Notes under the pieces: model-generated
The model's input: the letters and a program-made list of their open reading frames with translations, nothing else
Database searches by the model: none
Told to the model about the DNA's origin: nothing
Program-made: the position numbers and the translations under genes
In this document: in pieces, positions 47,067 through 57,134 of the stretch
Numbering within the stretch: the first letter of the stretch is position 1
Layout: every line of letters begins with the position of its first letter
Assembly: GCA_910589415.1 (NCBI GenBank)
Contig: OU342630.1
Location: 75,450,186 to 75,514,185 of the forward strand
Reading direction: 5' to 3'
Origin: Malachius bipustulatus
Taxonomy: Eukaryota; Arthropoda; Insecta; Coleoptera; Melyridae
Length of the DNA stretch: 64,000 bases

Positions 47067-50000
47067 TATCAGTTAATATCAACAAGTTAATAAGACTTAA
47101 CAAGTTCATAATTGGTTTTTGTAATTTTGAAAAATTATAAACAAAGAGCAACGTTCTGGAGAATTTTATTTTATTTTATTGGACTGACCTAGAAAGTTCA
47201 TTTTTAATCCTTTGCCTTGATTATTATTTTTACATTATTTATGAGTATCATTTTATATTCAAATTATATTTATATTATTTTTATACATGTCATCCTTTTT
47301 CCATGATTCATAATAATTGAAAATAACATCAAGAAGCACTATAAAATGAAGAGTTTTGTAGAAAAATTTACATAGAACGAGAAAATTCAAAGAATTAAAC
47401 ACGATTTTCATTTGCGATGATAAGGAGAAGCAATTAGATTCATGTTACATTTTTTGATTTGTAATTAGTTTTAGATCAAAGAAATATTGTGTTCGGCTCT
47501 TGTCCGCCTGTCTTGTAAACTTTGACGTGACCAGCTTGAAACTACTTCACAGATTTTGATAAGAGTAGTTTGTAAGTTTCCTGGGTAGAGAGACGGTCCT
47601 GCATAAATTTAATGAAAAGCGGATCAAGGGGGTGGAAGATTTAGAGACAGGTATAAAGTATTTTTAGGAAATGCCATCAAGAAATTCAATAAAGATTGAA
47701 TGCATTTTTAAGATATCTTACGAGTCTATTTCGCAGGTGATTATGGTTTTTTTTATAAAGTAGAAAGAAGTATTTTTTTAATTACTCATTGAAGTAATTG
47801 AATCAAGAAAGATAAAATTGACTTTTTGGGTCTATTTTTGCCTTATCAGAGTCATAATGGTGGTAGGGTAAGGTAAAAAATGCTAATTTAATAATGTGAA
47901 ATAACCATTACCTCAAAATAATAAGATATCTGTTGGTAATAAATTCTATACATAAAAAAATGGTAGGTAAACATAAGAAGTAAGATGTATCAAGCTAATT
48001 AATTATTGTACTTATGTCTACCAAGGAAGTCACGTGACCTAATAAACTTAAGGGGTCAATTATTCCGCAGTAAACATTACTAGGCTGTGAATAGAAAAAA
48101 GTAGAGAAAAGACACTGTTCTGTTCTTTCTTGACCAACTGCCACTACACCTGCTCCTCTTCATCACCAACTGTCTTCCTGACACCCCGAGGCTACGCAGC
48201 GTTGCCATTTGTAGTTTTCCTTTCCTGTCGCAACCACTAAGTCGTGTTTACTACTTCTTAATAACAAACATTTCTTGCAATAAAATAAGCATTTTATCCA
48301 GTAATTATTATTAGCTTTATTATTTTATAGGGGTGAAAAATGTAATAAAGGATCTCAACTCCGCTTCACAGTGAGGACACCAAAACTGCAACTGTTTTTT
48401 ATTACCTATGCCAGCAGGATTGATAGTACTTACATGAATTTTGTAAATCTTTATGTGGTTGGTTAGACAAAAAATAATTAATATACCAGTGTTAACTAAC
48501 AGTCAAGGCTGACCATAGAAAAGTTACCTTGCAAATAAATGCCTCTCCAATTCAAACTCAGCAAAAATATGCAAATGAACTTAAATTTGAGTTTTTGGAA
48601 AAGCTGCTTTATTATGAATTTGACACTTAGACAGCTAGTGTAAAAGTTTTTTATTTAATAGAAACTGTAGACTGCAGAATTTTTTTTCTAAAACCCGAAA
48701 ATCTGAAAGAGGACAACCAGGGGCTTCAGGGGTGCGCGACCACGAGCGCGCTGCACTAAATTCGTTATAATTTTTTGTTCTAGTCTATCAAATTGAGCTC
48801 AAAAAAATTTATGAAAAAACAACCCTGCTGCTAACAACAAGATATTATCATGTAGCGTGTGACTATGATTACAGATTCAAGAGGGTTGATAGTACCTACT
48901 TTTATTTTCAAAAACACCTAAGGTACCTATGCCAAAATAAATAAGGCCACGTTCCTATAATAAGGCCATGGCTTGTTTTATCTAAGTTTCGAGCCCTTTT
49001 TTTGAATATTGAATCCACACAAAACAGAATCTGTAATAGTTTTAGATATAAAAACACTTTGAAGTCCTCCCCTAAAGTAAAAACGGTCGTTCATCCTTCA
49101 CCGCATGGCATACTATCATTTTACTATCAAGTTTAGAATTTTGTGCCTAAAAATATTTTGGATATTTTTGGAAGTTATTTCAATTTATTATTTGTCAGAG
49201 AATACAGTTGATCTTGAAGATGTTCGACGTGGTAGGTGAAATAGCGTTAAACTAATGAAATGTTTCTTAAGAGCTATTTTTTTAGAAAATGTCCATGTTC
49301 TTAATAAGGCCACATGACAAAGTAGCATTATTACGACTTGTCACAAGGCGACTGTGACACTGATCGCATTATTGTCGTTGCATCGGTCCACTTATGTGAA
49401 TTTTTCTCAGTATTCCTGATATCACATGCACCTTTCCTAAAACTTTGTATTTTTTCACGTCCATTATAATATTATGTACCTGAGGAATCTATCGGTCTTT
49501 CCAAAGAAGACCAGTACCTATTTTTCCGCCTCAGATGTTCATGGTTAAAGTTAATATTTTTGCACGTTTATCACTTTTATGGGGTACCTATTGGCTATAT
49601 TATAATGAACGCTATGCTCATGTAAGACCAACAACAAAATCATTTTTTTATGTCAGTTATACTTAATAATGGGCGATGATCATACTTTGGGTAATGGTTG
49701 ATCAAATGCTTTTAAAATAAAGCCATCCTATTAATCATTAAGGTGGTCTTTTTTGTTACAGATAGCTTTTAATATTATTTTTCTACTCCCAACCTTTAAT
49801 ATGCATATTAAATATGAATCACCAGTGCTTTAATGGGTCTCATTAAGATATAAATTTTCATTAAAGCACTGGTCAAGCTATCCAATGGCAGAGGAGCATT
49901 TGCAATCGAATCGGTTCCTTTTGGCTAACAATCGGGTCGGCAAGCCAACCGAAGTCACAGAGTTGTCATACTCACGACATAAATTGCCTTGTGATATAAG

Positions 50001-50513
50001 TTCTGTATTTCTGAAAACAAATTCTGAACGTTTATTTAATTTAGAACATAAGTAACATTCAAAGAAAATGTATCAAGATTTTATGTTACCTTAATTAATT
50101 TGATAGGTAGGTATATCGTGTAAAAGATAGGAAGATAAAGTATTATATTATTCGTGACGCTCCGTGATAGTATTCAAAGCGGCAACGCTATTGTGCGCGA
50201 CCGATCGTCGCGTTGCACAGGTAAATAATATCGTAATTAATGGCTGTCGATGTTATTAAAATTATTAATTAATCTCAAAATCGAAGCGTAAAATTCGGGA
50301 TTCGAACTTCGCATAATAAAAATTACGCAGTAGTGAGTAGTGCCCTTTAAACTTGATACTAAAACATGTCTCAGCAGAATAATCTTAGCGACGAAGAGAA
50401 AATTTGGTAATATGCGTAAACAAATAGCAACCTATCTTAACCTCAATGATCCGCAATTGTACACGGGTCATTGTTAAAATATATAATTTTTTAATCTTTT
50501 CTATGAAATAAAA
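47067..50513. other. Intergenic; short hairpin and small GC-rich patches
   Basis: 49821-49835 (ACCAGTGCTTTAATG) pairs perfectly with 49859-49873. 48080-48208 (reverse) holds a 42-codon frame starting MATLRSLGVSGRQL in a GC-rich patch, not recognised. A hairpin TGTGCGCGAC/GTCGCGTTGCACA lies at 50192-50219, ending in CAG|GTAAAT, a possible splice donor. The words ATAAGGCCAC/ATAAGGCCAT recur at 48949, 48960 and 49309. Confidence 0.4.
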
Positions 50514-50686
50514 AAGGGTCGTAGAAAAAATAGTGTATGGAACTCGCAGATAATGGCTATTAATACGCTCTTATGATGGTTAAGACACTCGCCTACGGCT
50601 CGTATCTTAATTATCATACTCGCGTATTAATAGCCTTCATTATAAGCTCGTTGCATAATATACTATTATCTACGAGTGATTCATAA
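50514..50686. repeat. Palindrome A, about 170 bp, GNA-loop tip
   Basis: The arms run TCGTAGAAAAAATAGTGTAT, GGCTATTAATACGC... and return as GCGTATTAATAGCC, AATATACTATTATCTACGA. The tip reads ACTCGCC-TAC-GGCTCGT; on the reverse strand this is GAGCC-GTA-GGCGA. The stem is interrupted next to the tip by tandem G.A/T.C mismatches. It lies 370 bp upstream of the recombinase-like fragment at 51056. Confidence 0.75.
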
Positions 50687-50814
50687 AATGCACTTTTTTA
50701 GACGTTTCTTAGTTCAAAAAATGTATGATTATATTGAAGAGTTAAATAAAGTAGTTTGGGTGTAATAAAGTGCCGTAGCGGTTCATTATTTAACGCTAAA
50801 TCTGTCACGTTAGT

Positions 50815-50925
50815 GCACGCTCGCCGACTGGCAAGTAGTGAGCGCCGAGCGGAGAGCGGAGCGGCTCAGTCGGCAGTCGGGGCGTTCGCAACTAGCAACA
50901 ACAACTGAACACGACACGCTGAACG
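50815..50925 (+). promoter_or_regulatory. GC-rich block, possible promoter/5' leader of the recombinase-like fragment
   Basis: Strongly GC-rich (GAGCGCCGAGCGGAGAGCGG and surroundings) within AT-rich DNA. It includes TCAGTC, an Inr-like site, at about 50866-50871, and lies 130-240 bases before the ATG at 51056. A comparable, weaker GC-rich patch lies upstream of the second fragment (54450-54560). Assignment as promoter is inference. Confidence 0.35.
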
Positions 50926-51055
50926 CTGAATTACATTGTATCCCGATTTATAATTACCATGCACCTATACTAGAGAAACGTCGCAGTTTATTAGCAGAGC
51001 GCCAGATCTATGTACAATTATTAATATTTTGTGTTTTTCGTCGTTTATACCTAAA

Positions 51056-51346
51056 ATGGATAACATTGTAGATGCTTCAATGAATGAAATATCTTCTACC
51101 CCAGAAGAAATTATTTTTCAATCAAATGTGGCTATATAATTTATATTTTTTATGTTTACATTTAATCATGAATGAAATATCTTCCGCACTAGAAGAAATT
51201 CTTATTCCATCATATATGGCTGCACAAAATCTGTTAGGTATACCTACCTCAAAAATCTAAAGAAGTGTATATTAAGCAATATGTCACCTTTATGAACTGA
51301 CGTGATGAAAAAAGCGTTAACAGCTTCAAAGAAACGCTTACATATA
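51056..51346 (+). pseudogene. N-terminal fragment of a Crypton/KIAA1958-like tyrosine recombinase, broken, with duplicated start
   Basis: ATG at 51056 opens MDNIVDASMNEISSTPEEII and stops after 27 codons. About 90 bases later a near repeat opens MNEISSALEEILIPSYMAAQ, NLL. A 10-base insertion GGTATACCTA shifts the frame, after which the protein resumes as LPQKSKEVYIKQYVTFMN, a stop where Trp is expected, then RDEKSVNSFKETL and a stop near 51346. The NLLPxKSKxxYxxxYxxFMxW...S(F)SEN pattern is the N-terminal SAM-like domain of KIAA1958/QRICH1/ZMYM-type and Crypton tyrosine recombinases. No catalytic domain (R...HxxR...Y) was found. It is flanked by palindromes A and B. Confidence 0.65.
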
Positions 51347-51404
51347 AGATATGAATGCATTGGAAAGTTTTTTTTTATAATAATAAATTTTCGTTCTAAT
51401 TTAA

Positions 51405-51565
51405 GTCACTCGTAGATAAAATTTTGTATGCAACATATGCATAAAGTGCCTTTTTTTCACTTCTGGGATTGCCGCATTCGCCTGCGGCTCATGCGGTCAA
51501 TCTTCCCAGTCGTGAAAAAAAGTACCACTTTATGCACTTGTTGCATAAATAACTAATTTTAGTTA
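51405..51565. repeat. Palindrome B, about 150 bp, GNA-loop tip
   Basis: Arms TCGTAGATAAAATTTTGTAT, GCATAAAGTGCC..., CACTTCTGGGATTGCCGCAT and the returning ATGCGGTCAATCTTCCCAG, CACTTTATGC..., TTGCATAAATAAC. The tip reads TTCGCC-TGC-GGCTCA, on the reverse strand GAGCC-GCA-GGCGA. It starts about 60 bases after the first recombinase fragment. Its outer left sequence is an inverted copy of the right edge of palindrome A (CTACGAGTGA). Confidence 0.75.
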
Positions 51566-53879
51566 ACATGCTTTTAAAATTGTCATTTTTTAAACCTCAA
51601 CAACCTCTAATATATCAACTCATAATTGAGTGAGATGTGTAGAAATTTATTGACTTTTCCATTGAATATATCCAAAAAATATGTTTTTTATTGTTTTCAC
51701 AATTTCAAATGATATTAGCTGCAAATTACGAGTTTTTCAATAGTAAACTTTTTCAATAAGACACTATTTTTTTTAATCCATTCTTTTGTCAATTAATGCA
51801 TGTTTTTAACTTTAACTTTTAACATAACTCCACACAGGTTTGATGATTAGGTGTTGAATTTATCGGACAAAGAAATGGAACAATAATTACGTAAATTACG
51901 GGAAGTGATTTGGATGTAAATCATCAATAAATAAATTACAAGAGTCACTGAGAAGGCTTATAGCACGCGTATGTTTGTTCATTATAAACGTCTACAAAGC
52001 CCATATTGACGACTATTTATTCTTCCACTCTGTAATAAATCACAAATATCCTGTATAATTTTCATTTAGAACAATGTTATTAAACATACGGCAGCTGTAT
52101 AACCACAATTTACAACATCCCTGATATTGAAAAGTTGAAGCACAAATATTTCGATTATTACCACTCGTGGTGATCTATTAATTAAAATCCAACAACATAT
52201 CCTGTATGCAACCATTCAACTATAGTATTGCATTATCATATTTGAATATACAAAAAACATTTTCAATCGCCCCTTTGAGATATTAATTACCTACTACGCA
52301 TCTATGCACTATTTGTATATTATTTGTAAATTAGTTTCTGTAACGCTGCTTGAGCATTATTTTTTATTCTTTTAAGCAATTACAAAACGAATTTGAGTCT
52401 AGTTAACAGCAAAATTATAACCTACGAATAGGTTTGACGGTTTGTGTGAAGTTTAGCAACGATTTCTGAGCCACGAACTCTGATGTGGAGGAATATTAAC
52501 AGCATCTTCATATCAACTCTGTAAACGATCACATTCTAATCCCAACATAAGAATACAAGCAGTCTGACTTGACTGGTAACTGGCCACGATCAAAAGTATG
52601 TATTTTTTAAAGAAATGCAACGTAGGTGATATTATCTTTTTTCTGTTATGCTTTTGTCACTCCTACAACCCTCGTGTGAAGTGATATGTGCGTTCATGCA
52701 AATTCTTGCGTAAAATCCTACAAAAGTCTCTCTTTCCAAAAATATAGAGTGCACTTCTGTTACCCTTTATTTAAGGTGGGAAAAAAGTGATAAAATTTGA
52801 GAATTTATCTCGTATAGGTGTAAAAATGTAAAACTAAGGCTTTGAAAATATATTTTTTTAGTAACTGGGTAGTCAGAATCGAATGTCGTATATAAAATCG
52901 TATTTTAAGCATAAAAGTGGGAATAACTTTTTGCAAGATCAGGCCTCGTTTAGCAAATATTTCCAAAAATGCAAAACTAAGGCCGCAATAAAAATCGGTT
53001 TAATTCGGTAACTGAACAACATTTTTGAAAATATTTCCTAAACGAGGCCCGATCTGAAAAAAAACGTTTGATTTTGTCTGGCCCGTTACCGAACACCTTG
53101 TATACCGTGCAAAGAAATTAATAAAACCCTCACAGTAATAAGGGATACACCATACAGTTATACCTAATATGTTAACCCTTTTAAAATTTCTTAAGCAGAG
53201 TGGCATTTATTGCCTCTATTTACGTTCCTTGAAGCGGAGAGACGACTTCATATTTGAAATTTTATAGTTTATGATAGTTTTTGTATTGAATAATATTTAT
53301 TGTTAATTTTTCTTTGTAAATAAATAAAAAAATCAGTTCTTGAACTTGACTACATTCAATATTGTTGAGAAGAATACGCAGTAAATTAAAGTAAAACAAG
53401 AGATAAATGTAGAAATGATTTTATTACATACTTTAAAATTCTTATAGCCACTATAAAAAAAACTGTTTAAATAATATGCAAAATAATGGATAGGTATTTT
53501 AATTGTTTCAGTGCTAAGCGCCTATCTCATACAATGCATTTCAGACAAACATAACAGCCGCCGAGCGTATCGGCGTTTCTCAATTGGGCGAAATTACCTG
53601 AGTGACCCTTCGTCACGACGGGGATCCTTATAATCCGGGAGCTCAATTGGGCGAAGGAATTTCTAAATACCGTTGAGTTATTTGCATGCTCTTGTATGGC
53701 TACGTTGCCAGATTTTACAGACATTCCGATTTTCTACATTAAATAAAATTGAAAAAAATAAATAAATAATATTAATACTTAATGCATTATTTTTTTAAGT
53801 TCTATCAAATACATCATCAAGCCCTTAGTGCATTTACAATTATTATTTTATACTATACCTACAGCAGAAACATGAAACA
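51566..53879. other. Spacer between palindromes B and C; small repeats
   Basis: No gene recognised. Contains an imperfect hairpin 52936-52964/53027-53055 (AGATCAGGCCTCGTTTAG and CTAAACGAGGCCCGATCT). A direct repeat of AAAATGYAAAACTAAGGC lies at about 52824 and 52968. An exact direct repeat CTCAATTGGGCGAA occurs at 53579-53592 and 53642-53655. Confidence 0.5.
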
Positions 53880-54050
53880 TCAATAGAAAAGTAATATAAT
53901 AGTATATTGTGAAGCAAGTGCGGAAAAGAGAAAATTTCTCACGAGTGTGAAAGAATTGTGACACGAGACGAAGTCGAGTGTCACAATTCACACGAGTGTG
54001 AAATTTCTTTTCCGCACGTGCTACACACAGTACTTTTCCTACGACCACAA
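53880..54050. repeat. Palindrome C, about 170 bp, GNA-loop tip
   Basis: Arms AAGTGCGGAAAAGAGAAATT-like left and AATTTCTTTTCCGCACGTGC right; inner arms CACGAGTGTGAAAGAATTGT and ACAATTCACACGAGTGTG. The tip on the plus strand reads ACACGAGAC-GAA-GTCGAGTGT, with tandem G.A mismatches flanking a GAC/GTC stem and a GAA loop. It ends about 10-25 bases from the stop of the reverse-strand recombinase fragment. Confidence 0.75.
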
Positions 54051-54059
54051 TTTAACAGA

Positions 54060-54272
54060 TTAATTATTTAACAAATTTAACACATAAATTATTTTTTCTG
54101 ACAATGCTCTACTTTTATGACATTTTCTCCAATTTATGAAATGTTTATAAGCAGATTCGTATTTTTCTCTCGAAACTATAGGTAGCAAATTCAAAGAACA
54201 CAAACCTGCTTGTTTTCTGACTTCAGCAGGTGGTGTATTTTCTGCTTCAAATTCAAAGGAATCAGAATCCAT
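54060..54272 (-). pseudogene. Second N-terminal fragment of a Crypton/KIAA1958-like tyrosine recombinase
   Basis: Reverse strand, ATG at 54270-54272. An acidic leader MDSDSFEFEAENTPPAEV is followed by LNLLPIVSREKYESAYKHFI, NWRKCHKSRALSEKI, matching the NLLPxKSxxKYExAYxxFxxW...LSEN pattern of the N-terminal DNA-binding domain of KIAA1958/Crypton-type tyrosine recombinases. After about 60 residues the sequence diverges and stops, so it is truncated before the catalytic domain. It faces the copy at 51056; each has a palindrome directly downstream. The 70-codon frame is uninterrupted, so it could in principle be expressed as a small DNA-binding protein. Confidence 0.6.
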
Positions 54273-54888
54273 TATAATGATAGGTAACTAAAATTTATTT
54301 TTTCAGACTACCTAGGTAATATTTTCAATTATTCTACCAATGACTTTTTAATATTACTATTATATACTGTTAAATCATTGAATTCTACCGACAATATTAT
54401 TATTATTTATTACTAGACTCCGTATCTAAACTAAAAATAAAGTGCATGACGTGGAGCCTGGAGACGTGGTAGATATGCAACTTTCACACAACGCAGGCGC
54501 AGTCGTGGATTGAAGTTAGAGGTGTGCGAGTTTTCACGTTCGTGAATTTGATTTGAACGCTACGCAATGCTGTTATTAGCGATCAACTCGTAAATTTTAA
54601 TAATTACTGCCACAAGAGAATAATGAGTATATTTTATAGTCTTGTCGGGTTCTATGTTATCCCATTTGTGTTTATTTTATTACCTTGAAGCTTTAAATGA
54701 ATAGTTATTCCATTAACAATAAGTAACAGTGAGTTCTCAGTTACCGCCCATCTTTACATTAAAACTGTACGGAAATGATTTTTGGCTATGCCTTATGTCA
54801 CTTTGTCGCATAGTTTTGGATACGTGAGAAGTCTGCTAGTTTGCGCACAAAAAACGATGCGCAAAGTAGTGTTTTGTATAGTGGTCAT
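54273..54888. other. Leader region upstream of the reverse-strand fragment
   Basis: Between the ATG of the second recombinase fragment and palindrome D. Moderately GC-rich around 54450-54560 (GACGTGGAGCCTGGAGACGT). A hairpin TTGCGCA...TGCGCAA lies near 54853-54876. No other gene. Confidence 0.4.
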
Positions 54889-55022
54889 AGGAAAATATAA
54901 TTTCCGCACTAAAACTCACCGGTAAGCCAGGACTGGTCAGGGTAGGTTTTTTTATAATTTTTTTTTTCACCTGACCAAAGACCTGACTTACCGATGACGC
55001 TAAAGTGCAGCATAGCCATAGG
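54889..55022. repeat. Palindrome D, about 130 bp
   Basis: Left AGTGGTCATAGGAAAA, GCACTAAAACTCACCGGTAA, GCCAGGACTGGTCAGG pairs with right CCTGACCAAAGACCTGACTT, ACCGATGACGCTAAAGTGC. The left edge GGTCATAGGAAAA is the inverted counterpart of the right edge of palindrome C (TTTTCCTACGACCAC). The tip is T-rich, without the GNA loop of A-C. Confidence 0.65.
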
Positions 55023-57045
55023 TAGGTACGTATCTACTGCCTACTCGACTTCAATTATTAATAATAAATTGATTAGGTATACCTATCCGATCTACTAAAA
55101 GCACCACTAAATAAATCTGGCAACACTGCTATATATATGGGCAAGGCCGCACATGTATTTCTTGTCTGTCCAGTTATCTCTTATAATCCCCTAATTTCTC
55201 GTTTGTCGGGATTAGTGAATAACAAAATCCTTCGCCCAATTCGGTATCGCCCGAGCGTATGGCCAGACTCTGGGGTAGGTATATCTGCAATTGCATCCCA
55301 GTGATAACTAGTTACTCAAGTTCGACTGTGACGATTTGCTAAATAACTTAAGAGTGATTTGTTTCTATATCTATTGACGCGAAAGGATAGATGAATGGGT
55401 TCATGGAAGAAAAACAAAAAAAAAGTTTAATTCGTAGATCATTCATGAAGTCTTTTTTAGAATTTTTTTTTATTTTCTATTCTATCCTGCAAAAGTTTCT
55501 AACCACGTGTAATTAAGTGTGTAATTAAGTTAGATATATGTATTCTTATGAATAGCAGCTTTTTCTTCTTTCTTGATTAAGATGTAAGTAAAACATTTCA
55601 TTGGGTGGTAGAACAGTTACAATGTTTTTGTTCTCCTCGGTCTTTTTATAATTATTGTTTTAAATAGATAAAAAATCGAAATTAAAACACAAATATCTTT
55701 GTCATAATTTAATAACTTATAGTACGAAAAATAAGATAAGTGAAGCCTCTAACTTTTAGAACAATTTAAATGGAAAGAGAAAGGGATCGTCTTGGATTTC
55801 CCAATGTCGACGGCAATGCTCGATCCGAAGAATAGGAAACACTTGGTTCCAAGCAAGGAAGATTTATAGTCATTATTAAGAATATTGGATTCCATATTCT
55901 CAAAGTTGAATACTAACAGGTTTGCGTTATTCGGAAATATTTTCCCGTGTCAGATGTACAGCTTCTGGGAGATTTATTGTATACTTTGTTTCGTCGGCAA
56001 TATAAATAAAATCCTAAATATTCACCAGTCGCGACCCGGGGAACATATTGCAGAAATTTCTTTTAAAATCTGTTCTAATTCGCAAATCCTGGTAGATAAC
56101 CTATAGCTTTTCAATTTGGATTTTTAATGAGTTGCTGAGCTAAGTTTTCCCTCTCTCATTACTTTTTATTGCGCTTCATTTAGCTAAAACCGCTATAAAT
56201 CACTAGTGATTGCATGCTATGTCGGAATTGAAGTCAACACCAAATTTAATCCGAATTTTCCACCAGATTGAGAGTAAGCTTCATTTTGGCAATTAAATAT
56301 GAAAAACAAATAGAAAAAAAAATGAAACACAGTCAATCAATATGTATCATAGGTATTTGAAATCTAAAATTAATGATGAAGTGAATAAATATGTTATTCA
56401 TGATTTTGTATTTGCTTATATTATGCGAATGTTGTTTTGTTGTGCTTTGTTCTAATTTGAAAAATGGAAATATTATCAAATAGGTATACCTAAGTAAAAA
56501 TAAACTAAGTCCTACTCTATCTTGCGGACATAATTTTGAAAATTAATGATGTGACCTATTAGATCACATGATCACAACAACTAGAGTTGATCACTATTTA
56601 TTTAAGGGGAAAGGAATGAAATATTATAATCGTGAAGGCATATTAAATGATAAAACATTTCCACCTAAATTATCAATAGGGGGTAATAAAACGAGAGCTT
56701 AGATTTATCCGGACATTTTTTTATGCAATTGGTCTCGAATACTTACTTGTATTGGAAATTTAACAACAGCTGTTGAAAAAATCGTAATAAAAAAACGAAA
56801 ATTTAACATTTTGTTTTCTTTCCAAATAATTCGAAAATCAAAAATAATTTTTAGACTCTGTTTCTGCCATTGCGTTGTCCTTCTGGTTGCCCAGCTTTTT
56901 CCCCATTTAACGATCCTGTATCTCCACAGTTTCCGAGATACCCATGCTGTTATTCATTCTTATCTTGGACACAGTGTATATAGTCACAGAATAATTTTAG
57001 TTACCTATATAAATAGTTTGTTATTTAGACGAACACAACAACAAA
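55023..57045. other. Intergenic, no gene seen
   Basis: AT-rich. Two exact TAGGTATACCTA palindromes (55074-55085, 56481-56492). CTGTATCTCCACAG...GACACAGTGTATA near 56918-56980 looks like one end of a decayed foldback. No gene was recognised. Confidence 0.4.
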
Positions 57046-57134
57046 GGCGAAACTGGGATTTGAACCCAGGCGGTGACAGCGTGACAACGGATTAGTAGTC
57101 TGCACTTCTAGCCCGCCGCGCTACCGCCAGCACC
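57046..57134 (-). mobile_element. tRNA-like SINE head (reverse strand)
   Basis: On the reverse strand GGTAGCGCGGCGGGCTA (A box) and GGGTTCAAATCCC (B box) are well formed and stand at tRNA spacing. The neighbouring AGACGAACACAA (57028-57039) is shared with the unit at 17129, so both are copies of one family. The anticodon region is enlarged, so it is unlikely to be a functional tRNA. Confidence 0.6.

Noticed and set aside
53527..53724. 65-codon reverse frame in a GC-richer patch
   Set aside because: No recognised motif; the patch is better explained by the 14-base direct repeats and a hairpin.
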